Part shown: one piece after another, positions 17,476-26,407 of the stretch
How the letters are laid out: each line of letters begins with the position of its first letter
Numbering within the stretch: the stretch's first letter is position 1
NCBI RefSeq assembly: GCF_001750685.1
Contig: NZ_CP017269.1
Span: 3,761,416 to 3,825,415 of the forward strand
Direction of reading: 5' to 3'
From: Geosporobacter ferrireducens
Lineage (GTDB): Bacteria; Bacillota; Clostridia; Peptostreptococcales; Thermotaleaceae
DNA: 64,000 nucleotides
The notes under the pieces: generated by a model
The model's input: only the letters and a program-made list of their open reading frames with translations
Database searches by the model: none
Told to the model about the DNA's origin: nothing
Program-made: the position numbers and the translations under genes

Positions 17476-18738
17476 TTAGGGTAAATCAATTTTCAACAAC
17501 TCTAGAATTTTAAAAGATAAATGTAAATGAAGAGATGTATTCTGGTTATTTATATCGATATCTATAATGTCTTGAATTTTCTCAAGCCGGTAGAACATTG
17601 TATTGCGGTGAATATTCAAATCTTTGGCAGATTCAGTAATTCTTTGGGAATGAAGAATAAAGGCATATAGACTACGGGTATAATTCGTTTTATTCTCCCT
17701 GTCGTACTCTATTAGTTTCAACAGAGAAGGATGGCATGCTTTCTTGAGATTTTCAATATTGGAGCATGATTCCACAAAATGATAAAGGGCGTATTCCTCA
17801 TAGGAGAAAAAGTATTCTTCTTTATTAAGGGACATACCTAATCTTAAAGCGTTCAAAGCTTGTAAATAATGCTCCTGCACTTCTTCCAATCCATAATAAC
17901 AACGACTTATGCCAGCATATAACTGGTGGTTTTTTAAAAAAGCTTTTAGCTTCTGCATCTCGGATTTAAAGAATTGCCTGCTGTTATCACAACTGACTAT
18001 TAAAACAATATTATCATCATAAACGACTGTTTTACTGTTGGATATGCTTTGCTCAAGCTTATCTTTCAAATAAAGCAAGGTGGTTTTACTTTTATCGAAA
18101 CTGCTGATATCCAGCGTGAGCGTATACAAATTCTTCTTAAATTTGATATTTAGTGCTTTAATCCTTTCCTCAATTGTTTTTCTGTCCTTTTTCTTTCCAT
18201 ATAATAGGTCTATAATAAATTCCTCATGCATTAACTCACGGGAATAGTGAATGAATTTATTCTTTTGCAGTGCAATAGATATAGCTTTAGACAAAAGATC
18301 AGCCAGTTCAAGATCTATTTCTTGGAAGGGCTTTTCATGTGCAATAATACTTAAAACAGCGATTTGTTTACTGTTGATTGCTACTTTGCTCATAATCCGG
18401 GGATATTTTGAGTAAGGATCACTCCAAATAAAAGAGGATTGACTTTGATTAACGATTTGCATGAGCTTATTAGCGGTATAATGATTTATTAAACCAAATG
18501 ACGCATAACCCGCTGTGGCGAATTCATTCCACACGGGATCGTCATTTATTTTAGAGTGGTTTAAATAGGCAATTCTTTTAAAACTCATATTGATAATCAA
18601 AATTGAGTTTCCTAGCATCTCATACCCTATTTCGACTAACCGGTTTAAGTCACCTTCCCCTGCGAGCGCATCCATTAGCTTTAGAGAACTTTGTGCCAGA
18701 GAAGATTGCTTACTTAAATTTGCAGCTAAACTTTCCAT
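17476..18738 (-). CDS. PucR/CdaR-type transcriptional regulator
   Basis: Regulator of 420 residues. The middle part is a GAF-like sensory region followed by a GGDEF-like domain without a cyclase motif, as usual in this group. The C-terminal PucR helix-turn-helix is clear: the last 60 residues contain LHSQRITESAKDLNIHRNTMFYRLEKIQDIIDIDI. The start at 18738 is chosen because a strong GGGGAGG lies just upstream of it; the ATG at 18777 has no ribosome site. PucR relatives usually control nearby catabolic genes and respond to their substrate. It faces the corrinoid methyltransferase operon and is its likely local regulator (inference). Confidence 0.88.
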   Translation of the reverse strand: MESLAANLSKQSSLAQSSLKLMDALAGEGDLNRLVEIGYEMLGNSILIINMSFKRIAYLNHSKINDDPVWNEFATAGYASFGLINHYTANKLMQIVNQSQSSFIWSDPYSKYPRIMSKVAINSKQIAVLSIIAHEKPFQEIDLELADLLSKAISIALQKNKFIHYSRELMHEEFIIDLLYGKKKDRKTIEERIKALNIKFKKNLYTLTLDISSFDKSKTTLLYLKDKLEQSISNSKTVVYDDNIVLIVSCDNSRQFFKSEMQKLKAFLKNHQLYAGISRCYYGLEEVQEHYLQALNALRLGMSLNKEEYFFSYEEYALYHFVESCSNIENLKKACHPSLLKLIEYDRENKTNYTRSLYAFILHSQRITESAKDLNIHRNTMFYRLEKIQDIIDIDINNQNTSLHLHLSFKILELLKIDLP

Positions 18739-18771
18739 TTCCAAGACCTCCCCAAGGGTGTTGTGCAATGT

Positions 18772-18784
18772 GAACAAAATGTTC
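18772..18784. promoter_or_regulatory. Candidate operator palindrome near PucR-type gene
   Basis: GAACA-AAA-TGTTC is a perfect 5-3-5 palindrome about 35 bp upstream of the chosen PucR start, in the divergent control region. Binding by the PucR-type protein is only a suggestion. Confidence 0.35.
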
Positions 18785-19054
18785 TTTATTATATCAGACA
18801 GACATACAAAGGACTATGGCATTTAAAAACGAAATTTTCAATAAATTCACTTTAAATTTTATCAGAATGCCTAGCAAACAAAAAGGGGGTATTTATTTAT
18901 TTTATAACAATTAGGAAAACGATTACGATAAGATTTTTAGTGAGAATATTTTGGTGTACTTTGCAGATGTTTTATGCAGAAAGACAAAAGGCATTTGGAA
19001 AGACAGTATAAGCATTAACTTATATGAATTTAAAGAGGAAAAGGGGGAGAAGAT

Positions 19055-19858
19055 GTGATCATAATTGGTGAAAAAATCAACGGTTCTATTCCTTCCGTAG
19101 CAAAAGCAATTGCCGAGAAGGATGCAGACTTTATTAAGAATCTTGCTAAACTTCAATCCGCAGCAGGGGTTGCATTTATTGATGTGTGTGCCTCCGTAGA
19201 CGAAACCATTGAGGTTGGAACAATGAAGTGGCTTATTGACTTGGTACAGGAGGTTACAGATACGCCGATTGCTGTTGACAGTCCTAGTGCCGGAGTCTGT
19301 GCAGAAGCAATAAAGTTTTGCAACAAGCCTGGTCTTGTAAATTCAGTATCACTGGAAGGAGATAAAATTGATGTAATATTTCCTATTATAGCGGATACCA
19401 AATGGCAGTGCGCTGCTCTCTTGTGTGACGATACAGGTATCCCTCAAACTGCTGAAAAACGCATGGAAGTATTTGCAGGCATTATGAAAAAAGCTAAAGA
19501 ATATAACATTGACCCATCCCGTTTGCACATAGATCCACTGGTAGAGATGCTTTGTACATCAGAAGACGGTGTCAAGACTGTTGTTGATGTGATCAAAGAA
19601 ATAAAAGCACAGTATCCAACCATTCATGTGACAGGGGCTGCAAGTAATGTATCCTTCAATCTGCCGGTTCGAAAAATCGTAAACCAAGCCTTTGTGGTTC
19701 TTGCAATGAATGCAGGCATGGACAGTGTGATTATGGATCCATTAAGCAGGGATATGATGGGCATGATTTATGCTACAGAAGCATTGTTGGGTATGGACGA
19801 ATACTGTATGGAGTACATTGGTGCATATAGAGAAGGTATATTTGGTCCACAAAAGTAG
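19055..19858 (+). CDS. Methyltetrahydrofolate:corrinoid methyltransferase (DHPS/MtrH-like)
   Basis: Pterin-binding TIM-barrel protein of 267 residues. Hallmarks are IIIGEKINGS at the N-terminus (the MetH/AcsE-type motif, one residue off the usual ENING), AGVAFIDVCAS near 32-42, and TPIAVDSPSAG near 69-79. It also has IHVTGAASNVSFNLP near 190-205 and AMNAGMDSVIMDP near 218-230. This family moves methyl groups between methylcorrinoid and tetrahydrofolate. In O-demethylase systems it acts as methyltransferase II. Its partners follow directly: corrinoid protein, then UroD-type methyltransferase. The start is GTG with AAAGGGGGAG upstream. I saw no corrinoid-activating RACE protein in the window. 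Confidence 0.87.
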   Translation: MIIIGEKINGSIPSVAKAIAEKDADFIKNLAKLQSAAGVAFIDVCASVDETIEVGTMKWLIDLVQEVTDTPIAVDSPSAGVCAEAIKFCNKPGLVNSVSLEGDKIDVIFPIIADTKWQCAALLCDDTGIPQTAEKRMEVFAGIMKKAKEYNIDPSRLHIDPLVEMLCTSEDGVKTVVDVIKEIKAQYPTIHVTGAASNVSFNLPVRKIVNQAFVVLAMNAGMDSVIMDPLSRDMMGMIYATEALLGMDEYCMEYIGAYREGIFGPQK

Positions 19859-19902
19859 TTCTTAATCATAAATAAAATAGATAATTTAAGAGGGAGGAAT
19901 TT

Positions 19903-20550
19903 ATGATGTCAAAACTTCAAGAAGTAAAAGCTCAGGTGGAGGCAGGTAAAACAAAATTGGTTCCTGGATTGGTGCAAGAAGCATTAAGTGAGGGATGTTC
20001 AGCAACAGACGTCCTTAATGCGATGGTCGAAGGAATGGGAGTTGTAGGGGAAAAGTTCTCAACTGGAGAAATATTTGTACCAGAAATGCTTGTAGCAGCA
20101 AAAGCGATGGCTAAGGGGGTAGAAGTGCTTAAACCTCATCTGGCAGGTGCCGGTACTTCTTCTTTAGGCACATGTGTTATCGGTACAGTTGCAGGGGATT
20201 TGCATGATATTGGTAAAAATCTAGTTTCTATGATGATTGAAAGTGCAGGATTTAATGTAGTTGACCTTGGGGTAGATGTACCTGTACAAAAATTTGTGGA
20301 TGCAATTAAAGAAAATGACAATGTAAAAATAGTAGCCTGTTCTGGCTTGCTTACCACCACAATGCCAGCATTGAAAGAAACTGTCGCAGCTATCAAAAAC
20401 AGCGGCTTAACAGGCTTTAGGGTCATGGTTGGCGGTGCCCCCGTAACTCCTGAGTATGCAGCAGAGATCGGGGCCGATGGCTATTCTCCGGATGCAGGTA
20501 GTGCTGCGATCAAAGCAAAAGAATTAGTAGCAGTTATGGCAACAGCTTAA
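19903..20550 (+). CDS. Corrinoid protein (methyl carrier)
   Basis: Methyltransferase cognate corrinoid protein of 215 residues. An N-terminal helical cap at about 5-85 (FVPEMLVAAKAMAKGVEVL) is followed by the cobalamin-binding Rossmann fold. The lower-ligand motif D-x-H-x-x-G is present as GDLHDIGKN near residue 99-105. The later loops VACSGLLTTTMPALKETV and VMVGGAPVTPEYA fit the family, and the length is typical. It carries the methyl group between the UroD-type methyltransferase and the pterin enzyme on either side. The ribosome site is AGGGAGGAAT. An Mtb/Mta substrate type cannot be told from the carrier. Confidence 0.93.
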   Translation: MMSKLQEVKAQVEAGKTKLVPGLVQEALSEGCSATDVLNAMVEGMGVVGEKFSTGEIFVPEMLVAAKAMAKGVEVLKPHLAGAGTSSLGTCVIGTVAGDLHDIGKNLVSMMIESAGFNVVDLGVDVPVQKFVDAIKENDNVKIVACSGLLTTTMPALKETVAAIKNSGLTGFRVMVGGAPVTPEYAAEIGADGYSPDAGSAAIKAKELVAVMATA

Positions 20551-20583
20551 GCCATACCGTAAATATAAGGGGGGTAATGATAT

Positions 20584-21561
20584 ATGTTAACAAAAAGACA
20601 GAATTTATTGGAAACGATTAAAGGCGGAAATCCCGATAGATTTGTTAAGCAGTATGAGTTTATGAACCTTATCATGGAAGCTCCATTAGGGGTTGAGTTC
20701 AATTATGGCCAGACATGGAAATGTCATTGGGGTATCACATGGCAATGGCCAGAAGGGCAGCTTGGCATGTTTCCTGTACATGATAAGGAACATACAGTAA
20801 TAAAAGATATCACTGAGTGGAAAAAATATGTGACCATTCCTACTATCGAAACCTCAGATGAAGCATGGGCTGCAGCGATTGTACGGGCAAATGCTATTGA
20901 CCGCAATGAAGAATTTGTGGCTGCATTTTTTGCACCTGGTATCTTTGAGATGACTCATCACCTAATGGGTATGGAAAATGCATTAATGGCGTTATATGAA
21001 GAGCCTGAAGCCATGCATGAACTGATTGAGGCCCTCACTCAGTATGAACTGGATTTTGCTAAAGTTTGCATTGAAAAGATCCGTCCCGATGCTATTTTGC
21101 ACCATGATGACTGGGGCAGCCAATTAAGCTCCTTCATATCCCCTGAAATGTTTGAAGAATTCTTCTTGCCTGCATACAAGAAAATTTATGGATTTTATAA
21201 AGCCAATGGGGTAGAACTTATTGTTCATCACAGTGATTCTTATGCCGCTAATCTGGTTCCTTATATGATCGAAATGGGTGTAGATATTTGGCAGGGAGTT
21301 ATGAACACCAACAACATACCTGAACTAATTAAGGAATACGGTGGAAAAATTTCCTTTATGGGAGGCATTCACAGCGGGTTAGTAGACTTCCCAAGCTGGA
21401 CACCTGAGATTGTTGCTGAACATGTGGCACAGGCTTGCAAAGCCAATGGCAGCAAATACTTTATTCCATGCCAGACTTCAGGTTTACCTATTGAATCATT
21501 TGAAGGGGTATATGAGACCCTCAATAAAGAGATTGATAGAATGAGCAAAGAAATGTTCTAG
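20584..21561 (+). CDS. UroD-superfamily methyltransferase, candidate methyltransferase I
   Basis: Protein of 325 residues in the uroporphyrinogen decarboxylase superfamily, whose members in corrinoid operons demethylate substrates rather than make heme. Family features are MLTKRQNLLETIKGGNPDRFV at the N-terminus, RPDAILHHDDWGSQLSSFIS near 165, and GVDIWQGV near 232. The metal-site region reads LIVHHSDSY (near 213-219), so the Cys of the usual His-x-Cys zinc motif is replaced by Ser. It is immediately downstream of the corrinoid protein (33 bp) and likely takes the methyl group from an unknown substrate. It is unlikely to be hemE, because no heme genes are near and the substrate residues are different. 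Confidence 0.83.
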   Translation: MLTKRQNLLETIKGGNPDRFVKQYEFMNLIMEAPLGVEFNYGQTWKCHWGITWQWPEGQLGMFPVHDKEHTVIKDITEWKKYVTIPTIETSDEAWAAAIVRANAIDRNEEFVAAFFAPGIFEMTHHLMGMENALMALYEEPEAMHELIEALTQYELDFAKVCIEKIRPDAILHHDDWGSQLSSFISPEMFEEFFLPAYKKIYGFYKANGVELIVHHSDSYAANLVPYMIEMGVDIWQGVMNTNNIPELIKEYGGKISFMGGIHSGLVDFPSWTPEIVAEHVAQACKANGSKYFIPCQTSGLPIESFEGVYETLNKEIDRMSKEMF

Positions 21562-21596
21562 ATTTTGCATATAAAATAATGAACCATGCAAATATA

Positions 21597-21632
21597 AAGC
21601 CTTCGAAGTTCGTCTTTGGAGGCTTCTTTTTT
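21597..21632 (+). terminator. Terminator after the methyltransferase operon
   Basis: AAGCCTTC and GGAGGCTT pair with one mismatch, and CTTTTTT follows. It separates the three methyl-transfer genes from the MFS gene. Confidence 0.65.
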
Positions 21633-21747
21633 CTTAGTAGATTATTTGTTGCATATAAATTATCCAGGAGGGTGCGAGGGGGATCTTTAAAGGTTAAACA
21701 AGTCAGTCAAAAAACTATCATAATTATGAAAAAGGGGTGTTTTATAA

Positions 21748-22926
21748 GTGGATAAAAAAAAGATAAAGGTTGCCATATTAGCAATTTCATCTGTTCTAAT
21801 GGCATCGATGACGATTTCGGCAATATTAGCTGATATTTTAAATTATTATCCTAAAGTAGGGCAGTCTATTATCCAGATGGTTTTGACTTTACCAGCTTTG
21901 TTGGGAATGGTGTTTGCATTAGTTTCTGGTCCCCTTTCTACAAGAATTTCCAAAAAGAATATTGTGATTTTTGGACTTTTGTGCGGTTTTTTTGGTGGGG
22001 CATTGGCTTTCCTGATGGGGGGCATCAGTATTTATGTACTTCTTATTGCTAGTGCATTCATTGGAGTGGGTCAAGGAATAAACTCCACCCTGTCAATGGC
22101 CCTTATATCAGATTACTTCCAGGGAGAAGAATGCAGTACACTTATGGGCTTACAGTCAGCTTTTGTTAATCTTGGCGGTATGGTGATACTGCTAATATCC
22201 GGAGTCTTAGCTGGAATGGATTGGAGGTCATCCTACCTCATTTACGTTATTTTTATCCCTGTTTTACTGCTTGTAATAAAAGGTTTACCAAAGGAGGCTC
22301 CAATCAAAGAAGTTGCTAGCACTGCAAAAGAGAAGAGTAAATTAAATTATGTAGTATATTCTACCTGCTTCCTGGTATTTTGCTATGCTTGTTTCCTGTT
22401 TGTTTTCCAATCCAATGTATCTCTTGTTATTGCTACGAATAGCTTAGGAAATGCAACCTCCGGCGGATTAGCCAATTCATTTATGGTTGCAATTGGAGCG
22501 TTTACGGGGTTTGCATACGGGCATATTAAAAGAATTTTCAAAAGCTATCTGATATCGGTAGGCATTATAGTAACAGCTTTTGGGATGTTAATGGTTTTTG
22601 CCGTTGGAAACCTCATTTCTGTTTTTGTAGCAGCCGGTTGTGCAGGCTTTGGATTGTCTACGATAATGCCTACAGCAATATTTAATGTTTCATCCTCTGT
22701 AAAACCAGAGCTTAGTGCTACCGCCATAGCTTTAACAACCAGTGCTTCAAATGTTGGTATGTTTGTTTCACCTTTTATTATAAACCGGATTTCAAACAGC
22801 CTTCATTACGAAGATATAGGTCTCAGATTTTTGATAGCGGCAATTTCATTAGTGGTGCTAGCAGGAGTATCTTTACTGGTTAATTCTAGGGTTAGTAAAA
22901 CGCAAGAAAATATAGGTTTAAACTAA
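21748..22926 (+). CDS. MFS transporter
   Basis: Major facilitator protein of 392 residues with 12 predicted helices. The loop between helices 2 and 3 reads GPLSTRISKKNIVIFG, matching the conserved MFS motif (G-x-x-x-D-R-x-G-x-R/K type, degenerate). Helix 4/5 contains GVGQGINSTLSMALISDYF. Its place behind the corrinoid methyltransferase operon suggests it imports the methylated substrate or exports the demethylated product; this is inference, because a terminator lies between them. The start is GTG with AAAAGGGG upstream. It is not recognised as a specific subfamily. Confidence 0.85.
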   Translation: MDKKKIKVAILAISSVLMASMTISAILADILNYYPKVGQSIIQMVLTLPALLGMVFALVSGPLSTRISKKNIVIFGLLCGFFGGALAFLMGGISIYVLLIASAFIGVGQGINSTLSMALISDYFQGEECSTLMGLQSAFVNLGGMVILLISGVLAGMDWRSSYLIYVIFIPVLLLVIKGLPKEAPIKEVASTAKEKSKLNYVVYSTCFLVFCYACFLFVFQSNVSLVIATNSLGNATSGGLANSFMVAIGAFTGFAYGHIKRIFKSYLISVGIIVTAFGMLMVFAVGNLISVFVAAGCAGFGLSTIMPTAIFNVSSSVKPELSATAIALTTSASNVGMFVSPFIINRISNSLHYEDIGLRFLIAAISLVVLAGVSLLVNSRVSKTQENIGLN

Positions 22927-23025
22927 AAGGGGTTCTACAACCCGTCCGATAGCACATTCTTTCTATGCTGCATCATAATTGCAAAGCCGAATAGCCGGCA
23001 AAAATCACTGCGATTCAGCGTACAA

Positions 23026-23042
23026 ATGATACGGTATTTTTA
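23026..23042. repeat. Copy of the 17-bp ATACGGTATTTTT repeat
   Basis: AATGATACGGTATTTTT matches the inverted pair that brackets the FMN-binding gene (30712-30728 and 31285-31301) at 16 of 17 positions. Confidence 0.5.
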
Positions 23043-23072
23043 TAGCATACTGAAAAAACTGATAAACCTCTG

Positions 23073-23115
23073 TCAGATAAGAAAAGGATGGCTGGATCAT
23101 CCTTTTCTTATCTGA
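23073..23115 (+). terminator. Long perfect hairpin, start of an intergenic repeat (A-type, partial copy)
   Basis: Arms of 18 bases, 23073-23090 and 23098-23115, pair perfectly around a 7-base loop. The inner part, AGGATG-x-CATCCTTTT, is the conserved hairpin of the A repeats at 24.4, 30.5, 34.3 and 37.8 kb. It is followed, as in those copies, by a pyrimidine-rich stretch and a TATAAT box (23160-23165). Confidence 0.7.
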
Positions 23116-23195
23116 TTTATGGGTTATTTCACGTGCTGGAATTCTCCTGGCATATGTACTATAATGAAAAAAGGTTAAGCTATATTCCTTGAATA

Positions 23196-23408
23196 ATGCA
23201 TGTTATCGAAAAGAATAAATATTTTATAATTTATCGTACCCCTGAAAATCATTATAGGGAACAAGATCTAATTGTTTACTCCGATAATAAAGTTGCTATT
23301 TCTAATACAAAACGAATACGAATTGAATACAGAATCAGCAATGGAGATAAAAGCGTTTTAGAGGAACTATCTAGTTGTTTAGAGTCAATCACTGAGAAAG
23401 ATATTTAG
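23196..23408 (+). CDS. Hypothetical protein, 70 aa
   Basis: A short acidic/basic soluble protein that begins MHVIEKNKYFIIYRTPENHY. No family was recognised. A TATAAT box at 23160-23165 lies about 30 bases upstream, but no good ribosome site was seen (AAAAAAGG is about 22 bases before the ATG). An in-frame stop precedes the ATG closely. The position behind an A-type repeat with a promoter supports it as a real gene, with moderate doubt. Confidence 0.5.
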   Translation: MHVIEKNKYFIIYRTPENHYREQDLIVYSDNKVAISNTKRIRIEYRISNGDKSVLEELSSCLESITEKDI

Positions 23409-23452
23409 AGATTCTAGCTTAGTCCTGCTTCGTATAAAATATAATTTGACAT

Positions 23453-23484
23453 AAATAAGGAGCGTATTAAATGTCCTTATTTTT
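23453..23484 (+). terminator. Terminator after 23196 gene
   Basis: AAATAAGGA pairs with TCCTTATTT and TT follows, giving a clean hairpin between the two hypothetical genes. Confidence 0.7.
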
Positions 23485-23562
23485 CAAGTTTTATTCATTA
23501 TGCGTTATGTGAATGGTTTATATTGTAGTATCTGTAAATAATCAAAAGGGAGAAATTGTCTA

Positions 23563-24270
23563 ATGAAGAAAAATAGAATAATCGCAGGTATTGTAATGCT
23601 GTTAACCATATTTGCAGCATACCAGTTGTATAATGATGAATATAGCATAAGAGATAATGAGGTTGAGATAGAGAAAGCTATTATGGAGTTCACCACACCT
23701 TTTGAAAATAACCGTGGGGTTAAAAATCCAGTTATCATAGACAGAATAAGGGTGGACAATAAGCTTTTGGTATTTTATGGAGATAGAGATGTAGAAGGTC
23801 TCTTTGGATTCACTCCATTACATAGAGGTATAAATGGGAAATACCAGATAAGAAATACTAATTATGGTGGTGGCAATTTTTATATTGTAGGTTATGGTTT
23901 TAAAACTTCAAAAGGTAATTATGTAGCTGTTGGAGGCAGTGGTTATAGCAGAAGGATAGCATCATATAAGGTTTTTTCAGGGTTTTTGATAGAAGATGCA
24001 GTAGAATTGTTTAATGGCAATGTTGATGGTAGTACTTTTTTAAACATATATGAAGTAGATAATGAAAATAAATTCCCAACGGTCAAAATATATGATGCAA
24101 ATGGAACCGATATATCTGAAGAATTATGGAATGATTTTAATGATGTTCCCAGTGGTGGGGTTGGAAAAGCAGAATTATTTATGCTTAATGTATTCATATT
24201 TATTATTCTAATTATAGGATTAGTTATTTCGAAGTATTTTTGGGAAAAAGAGATACCAAAAGTAGAATGA
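23563..24270 (+). CDS. Hypothetical membrane-anchored protein, 235 aa
   Basis: The protein has an N-terminal membrane segment (IIAGIVMLLTIFAAYQLY, about residues 6-23) and a C-terminal one (LFMLNVFIFIILIIGLVISK, about 204-223). Between them is an extracellular domain of about 175 residues, rich in Gly and Tyr (RNTNYGGGNFYIVGYG). No family was recognised. A possible ribosome site AAAGGGAGAAA lies before the ATG. It could be a small surface sensor or envelope protein. It stands alone between repeats. Confidence 0.65.
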   Translation: MKKNRIIAGIVMLLTIFAAYQLYNDEYSIRDNEVEIEKAIMEFTTPFENNRGVKNPVIIDRIRVDNKLLVFYGDRDVEGLFGFTPLHRGINGKYQIRNTNYGGGNFYIVGYGFKTSKGNYVAVGGSGYSRRIASYKVFSGFLIEDAVELFNGNVDGSTFLNIYEVDNENKFPTVKIYDANGTDISEELWNDFNDVPSGGVGKAELFMLNVFIFIILIIGLVISKYFWEKEIPKVE

Positions 24271-24348
24271 TTGCAGATTAAGTCAAAATTTATTATAAAA
24301 ACGAAACCACAACGAGTACCTCTGTCTATTGAATTCAATGGTTTTAGT

Positions 24349-24500
24349 TTTTTTACAATAGAAAAATGATAACTATCTGCCAAATATTAAGAGGACGACT
24401 AGGATCATCCTTTTTTGATTTAGCTGCAAGGATATTCCATATACTGGTATTTTCCACAGATATAGGCTATAATGAAGAAAGGTTGGGACATATCTGCAGA
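24349..24500 (+). repeat. A-type intergenic repeat, partial copy with terminator and promoter
   Basis: Shares the order ACAATAGAAAAATGATAAC, then TATCTGCCAAAT, then the GAGGACGACTAGGATCATCC hairpin with T-run, then ATTCCATATACTGG and GGCTATAATGAAGAA with the copies at 30.5, 34.3 and 37.8 kb. The left part of the long copies is absent. The TATAAT at about 24468-24473 points right, but no gene follows closely, because a 215-bp repeat is inserted just downstream. Confidence 0.75.
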
Positions 24501-24512
24501 AAAATGCGACAT

Positions 24513-24727
24513 ACAGGGAGTGTTCCATGCATCACATACCGACAGGCTGTTATTTCCTGTAGGGGAGCACATTGTTCTCCCGATGCATATCATTAGCGGG
24601 CGCACACTGTGCTCCCCTACATTGTCTCCAACATAAGGATAGAGGTAGGGGCAGGCATATGTCTGCCCGAAGAGACGGCAAAACCAACGGGTGGACACAT
24701 AGGTCCACACCCTACCAATATGCCACA
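24513..24727. repeat. B-type inverted repeat, left arm
   Basis: About 215 bp that return in inverted orientation at 27930-28147, with a 3.2-kb segment between. It contains four variable palindromic modules: GGGGAGCACATTGTTCTCCC, GGGCGCACACTGTGCTCCCC, GGGGCAGGCATATGTCTGCC and a GTGGACACATAGGTCCAC module. The flanks resemble those of the other copy. Open reading frames through it look like artefacts of repeats. Confidence 0.85.
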
Positions 24728-25051
24728 TCATTCTTATATTGGGCCATTGTAGTTTCATGATGTGTCAGAGTAAGCTAGTGAGATTGTGTTAGGAAATAAA
24801 TTTGAATAATATAGAGAAGAGTTTCGTCAGAGACTGTGAAGAAAGTAGAAAAAAAGAAAGGTAAAATATGTTTTAACTACTGCTGCATCAATAGGAATAG
24901 TACAACATTAAGTTAAGCCGGACGGCTTTTGGGAAAGTATGCTATCCGGCACTTTTTTGTTTGCTCGACAGGTTTTGACATACTATCATCCTTCTAAGTA
25001 TTAGAATGAAGTATATAATGCATGAACATCATCCTAGTGAGGTGAGCCGAG
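24728..25051. other. Gene-free stretch with an orphan terminator
   Basis: It begins with ATCATTCTTATATTGGGCC, a small repeat seen again at 28.17 and 38.67 kb. No gene is apparent. At 24917-24959 AAGCCGGA and TCCGGC form a hairpin with CTTTTTTG after it, a terminator with no gene in front, so a small RNA or a decayed gene could end there. Confidence 0.5.
24917..24959 (+). terminator. Orphan Rho-independent terminator
   Basis: GCCGGA pairs with TCCGGC across a loop of about 22 bases and six T follow. No coding frame ends within 600 bp upstream on this strand. Confidence 0.65.
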
Positions 25052-26407
25052 ATGCCGGCAAAAATTGTGATTCAGAATAGAGAAATAAAAGATTTGTTTT
25101 ACCGGAGAATAGTTGAATCAAATGATAGGGGGCAAGTAAGTCAACCTTGTCAAAAGGATTTAGAAATTCAGCACAGAAAGCAAATACAAGGTTTTCACGG
25201 TAAGCTTTCTGTTAAGACAGCTCTTTTTTTCTATCTTAGCAGCAACCATATATTGATGAACGATATTGTACTTGAAGTAAATCCTAACGATTTTATTCAG
25301 ATTGACCATCTGGTATTGTCTAGTAAAGGTATTTTTGTTATTGAAACTAAAGCTTGGAATGGCGAGTTTGATTTGTTTACAATAGGCTGGAAACAGAAAG
25401 GTGACTGCAAAACCCTGGATTGCTCAACAAATTCTATTGATGAGAATGTAAGACATGTCAATTTGCTTAAGACATGGTTAAAAGACAATTTAAATGAATT
25501 AGAATACCAGAAAACCGAAAAATTTGTTTGTCCAATGTTGGTTTTGAAAAAGGGTATAGTAAGAATAAATGAGTGTGATCCAACAATGATAATTCAAGAT
25601 AGTGGTATCGCAGCCGCTACGCATATTAATAATACATTAGGTGAAAATATTCCAATTGATTTAATATCAAAGATTATAGGTTTGATTAAACATTCAAAGC
25701 CACTTGAACATTGGACATGGATGCACAATCATTATGATTTTGAGGATATCAGAACGATAACCATAAATGGATCCTTAGGTGTTGCTGAAGAGGTTCGCCA
25801 AATATACAAGAAAAAAGGCTATGAAGTTTCACCCTTCAATGAAAAAAATGATGATAATACATATCAATTTACCATAGAGAATCATTTAGAAAAAGAATTC
25901 GCTTTGAAAATAAATTCTGTTGATCACAGTAATAATGAAAGAGTTTTAATAAAAGAGCATAAGTCATTATTTCCGATTATACTTAGAAGAACAGTAGTAC
26001 TTGGAATGATTCTATTTGCTCTATTATACGGTATTGATAAAATAAATGACCTTATAAAGACTGAACATGCGAAAAATTATTTCACGTCTCAGGCCGAACC
26101 ATTCCATGAAATATATCCGGGAATGGAGTTTATCGTCGATACTAAGCATACGAATATATCATTAGAAGATGGCAATAGTACTCTAATGAGTGATATATAT
26201 ATAAAAGGTACTGTAATTCATTTCTATGAAGATAAGATCGTAAAGATATATTTTCCTGACAAAAGCGAAAAAATAATTCATTTTGAAGACGATATAGTAA
26301 AAGTTGAAGTCGGTAATAGTTATACATCAGTCTATCACCTAAATAAAAAACAAAAACATCAAAAATATTTTAAATATAATTTTATTACAAATGAAATAGT
26401 TGAGTAG
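25052..26407 (+). CDS. NERD-domain protein with one membrane helix
   Basis: Protein of 451 residues. The NERD (nuclease-related) domain lies at about residues 50-170: LSVKTALFFYLSSNHILMND, then FIQIDHLVLSSKGIFVIETK, which has the acidic residues of a nuclease-like fold, including the E-x-K of FVIETKAWNGEF. A second region at about 240-300 is unknown. One membrane helix follows (TVVLGMILFALLYGI, about 315-330), and the last 120 residues are a beta-rich domain. NERD proteins are presumed nucleases or DNA-binding factors, with experimental data scarce. The start has GTGAGGTGAG upstream. The gene is inside the segment bounded by the inverted 215-bp repeats. Confidence 0.75.
   Translation: MPAKIVIQNREIKDLFYRRIVESNDRGQVSQPCQKDLEIQHRKQIQGFHGKLSVKTALFFYLSSNHILMNDIVLEVNPNDFIQIDHLVLSSKGIFVIETKAWNGEFDLFTIGWKQKGDCKTLDCSTNSIDENVRHVNLLKTWLKDNLNELEYQKTEKFVCPMLVLKKGIVRINECDPTMIIQDSGIAAATHINNTLGENIPIDLISKIIGLIKHSKPLEHWTWMHNHYDFEDIRTITINGSLGVAEEVRQIYKKKGYEVSPFNEKNDDNTYQFTIENHLEKEFALKINSVDHSNNERVLIKEHKSLFPIILRRTVVLGMILFALLYGIDKINDLIKTEHAKNYFTSQAEPFHEIYPGMEFIVDTKHTNISLEDGNSTLMSDIYIKGTVIHFYEDKIVKIYFPDKSEKIIHFEDDIVKVEVGNSYTSVYHLNKKQKHQKYFKYNFITNEIVE

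Noticed and set aside
20584..21561. hemE, true uroporphyrinogen decarboxylase
   Set aside because: It is adjacent to a corrinoid protein and a pterin methyltransferase, and no heme genes are present. The same argument applies to the three paralogues at 53.3-57.6 kb.
24366..24760. Open frames on both strands through the left B repeat
   Set aside because: They follow palindromic repeat DNA, have cysteine- and arginine-rich odd compositions, lack ribosome sites and recur in the inverted copy.
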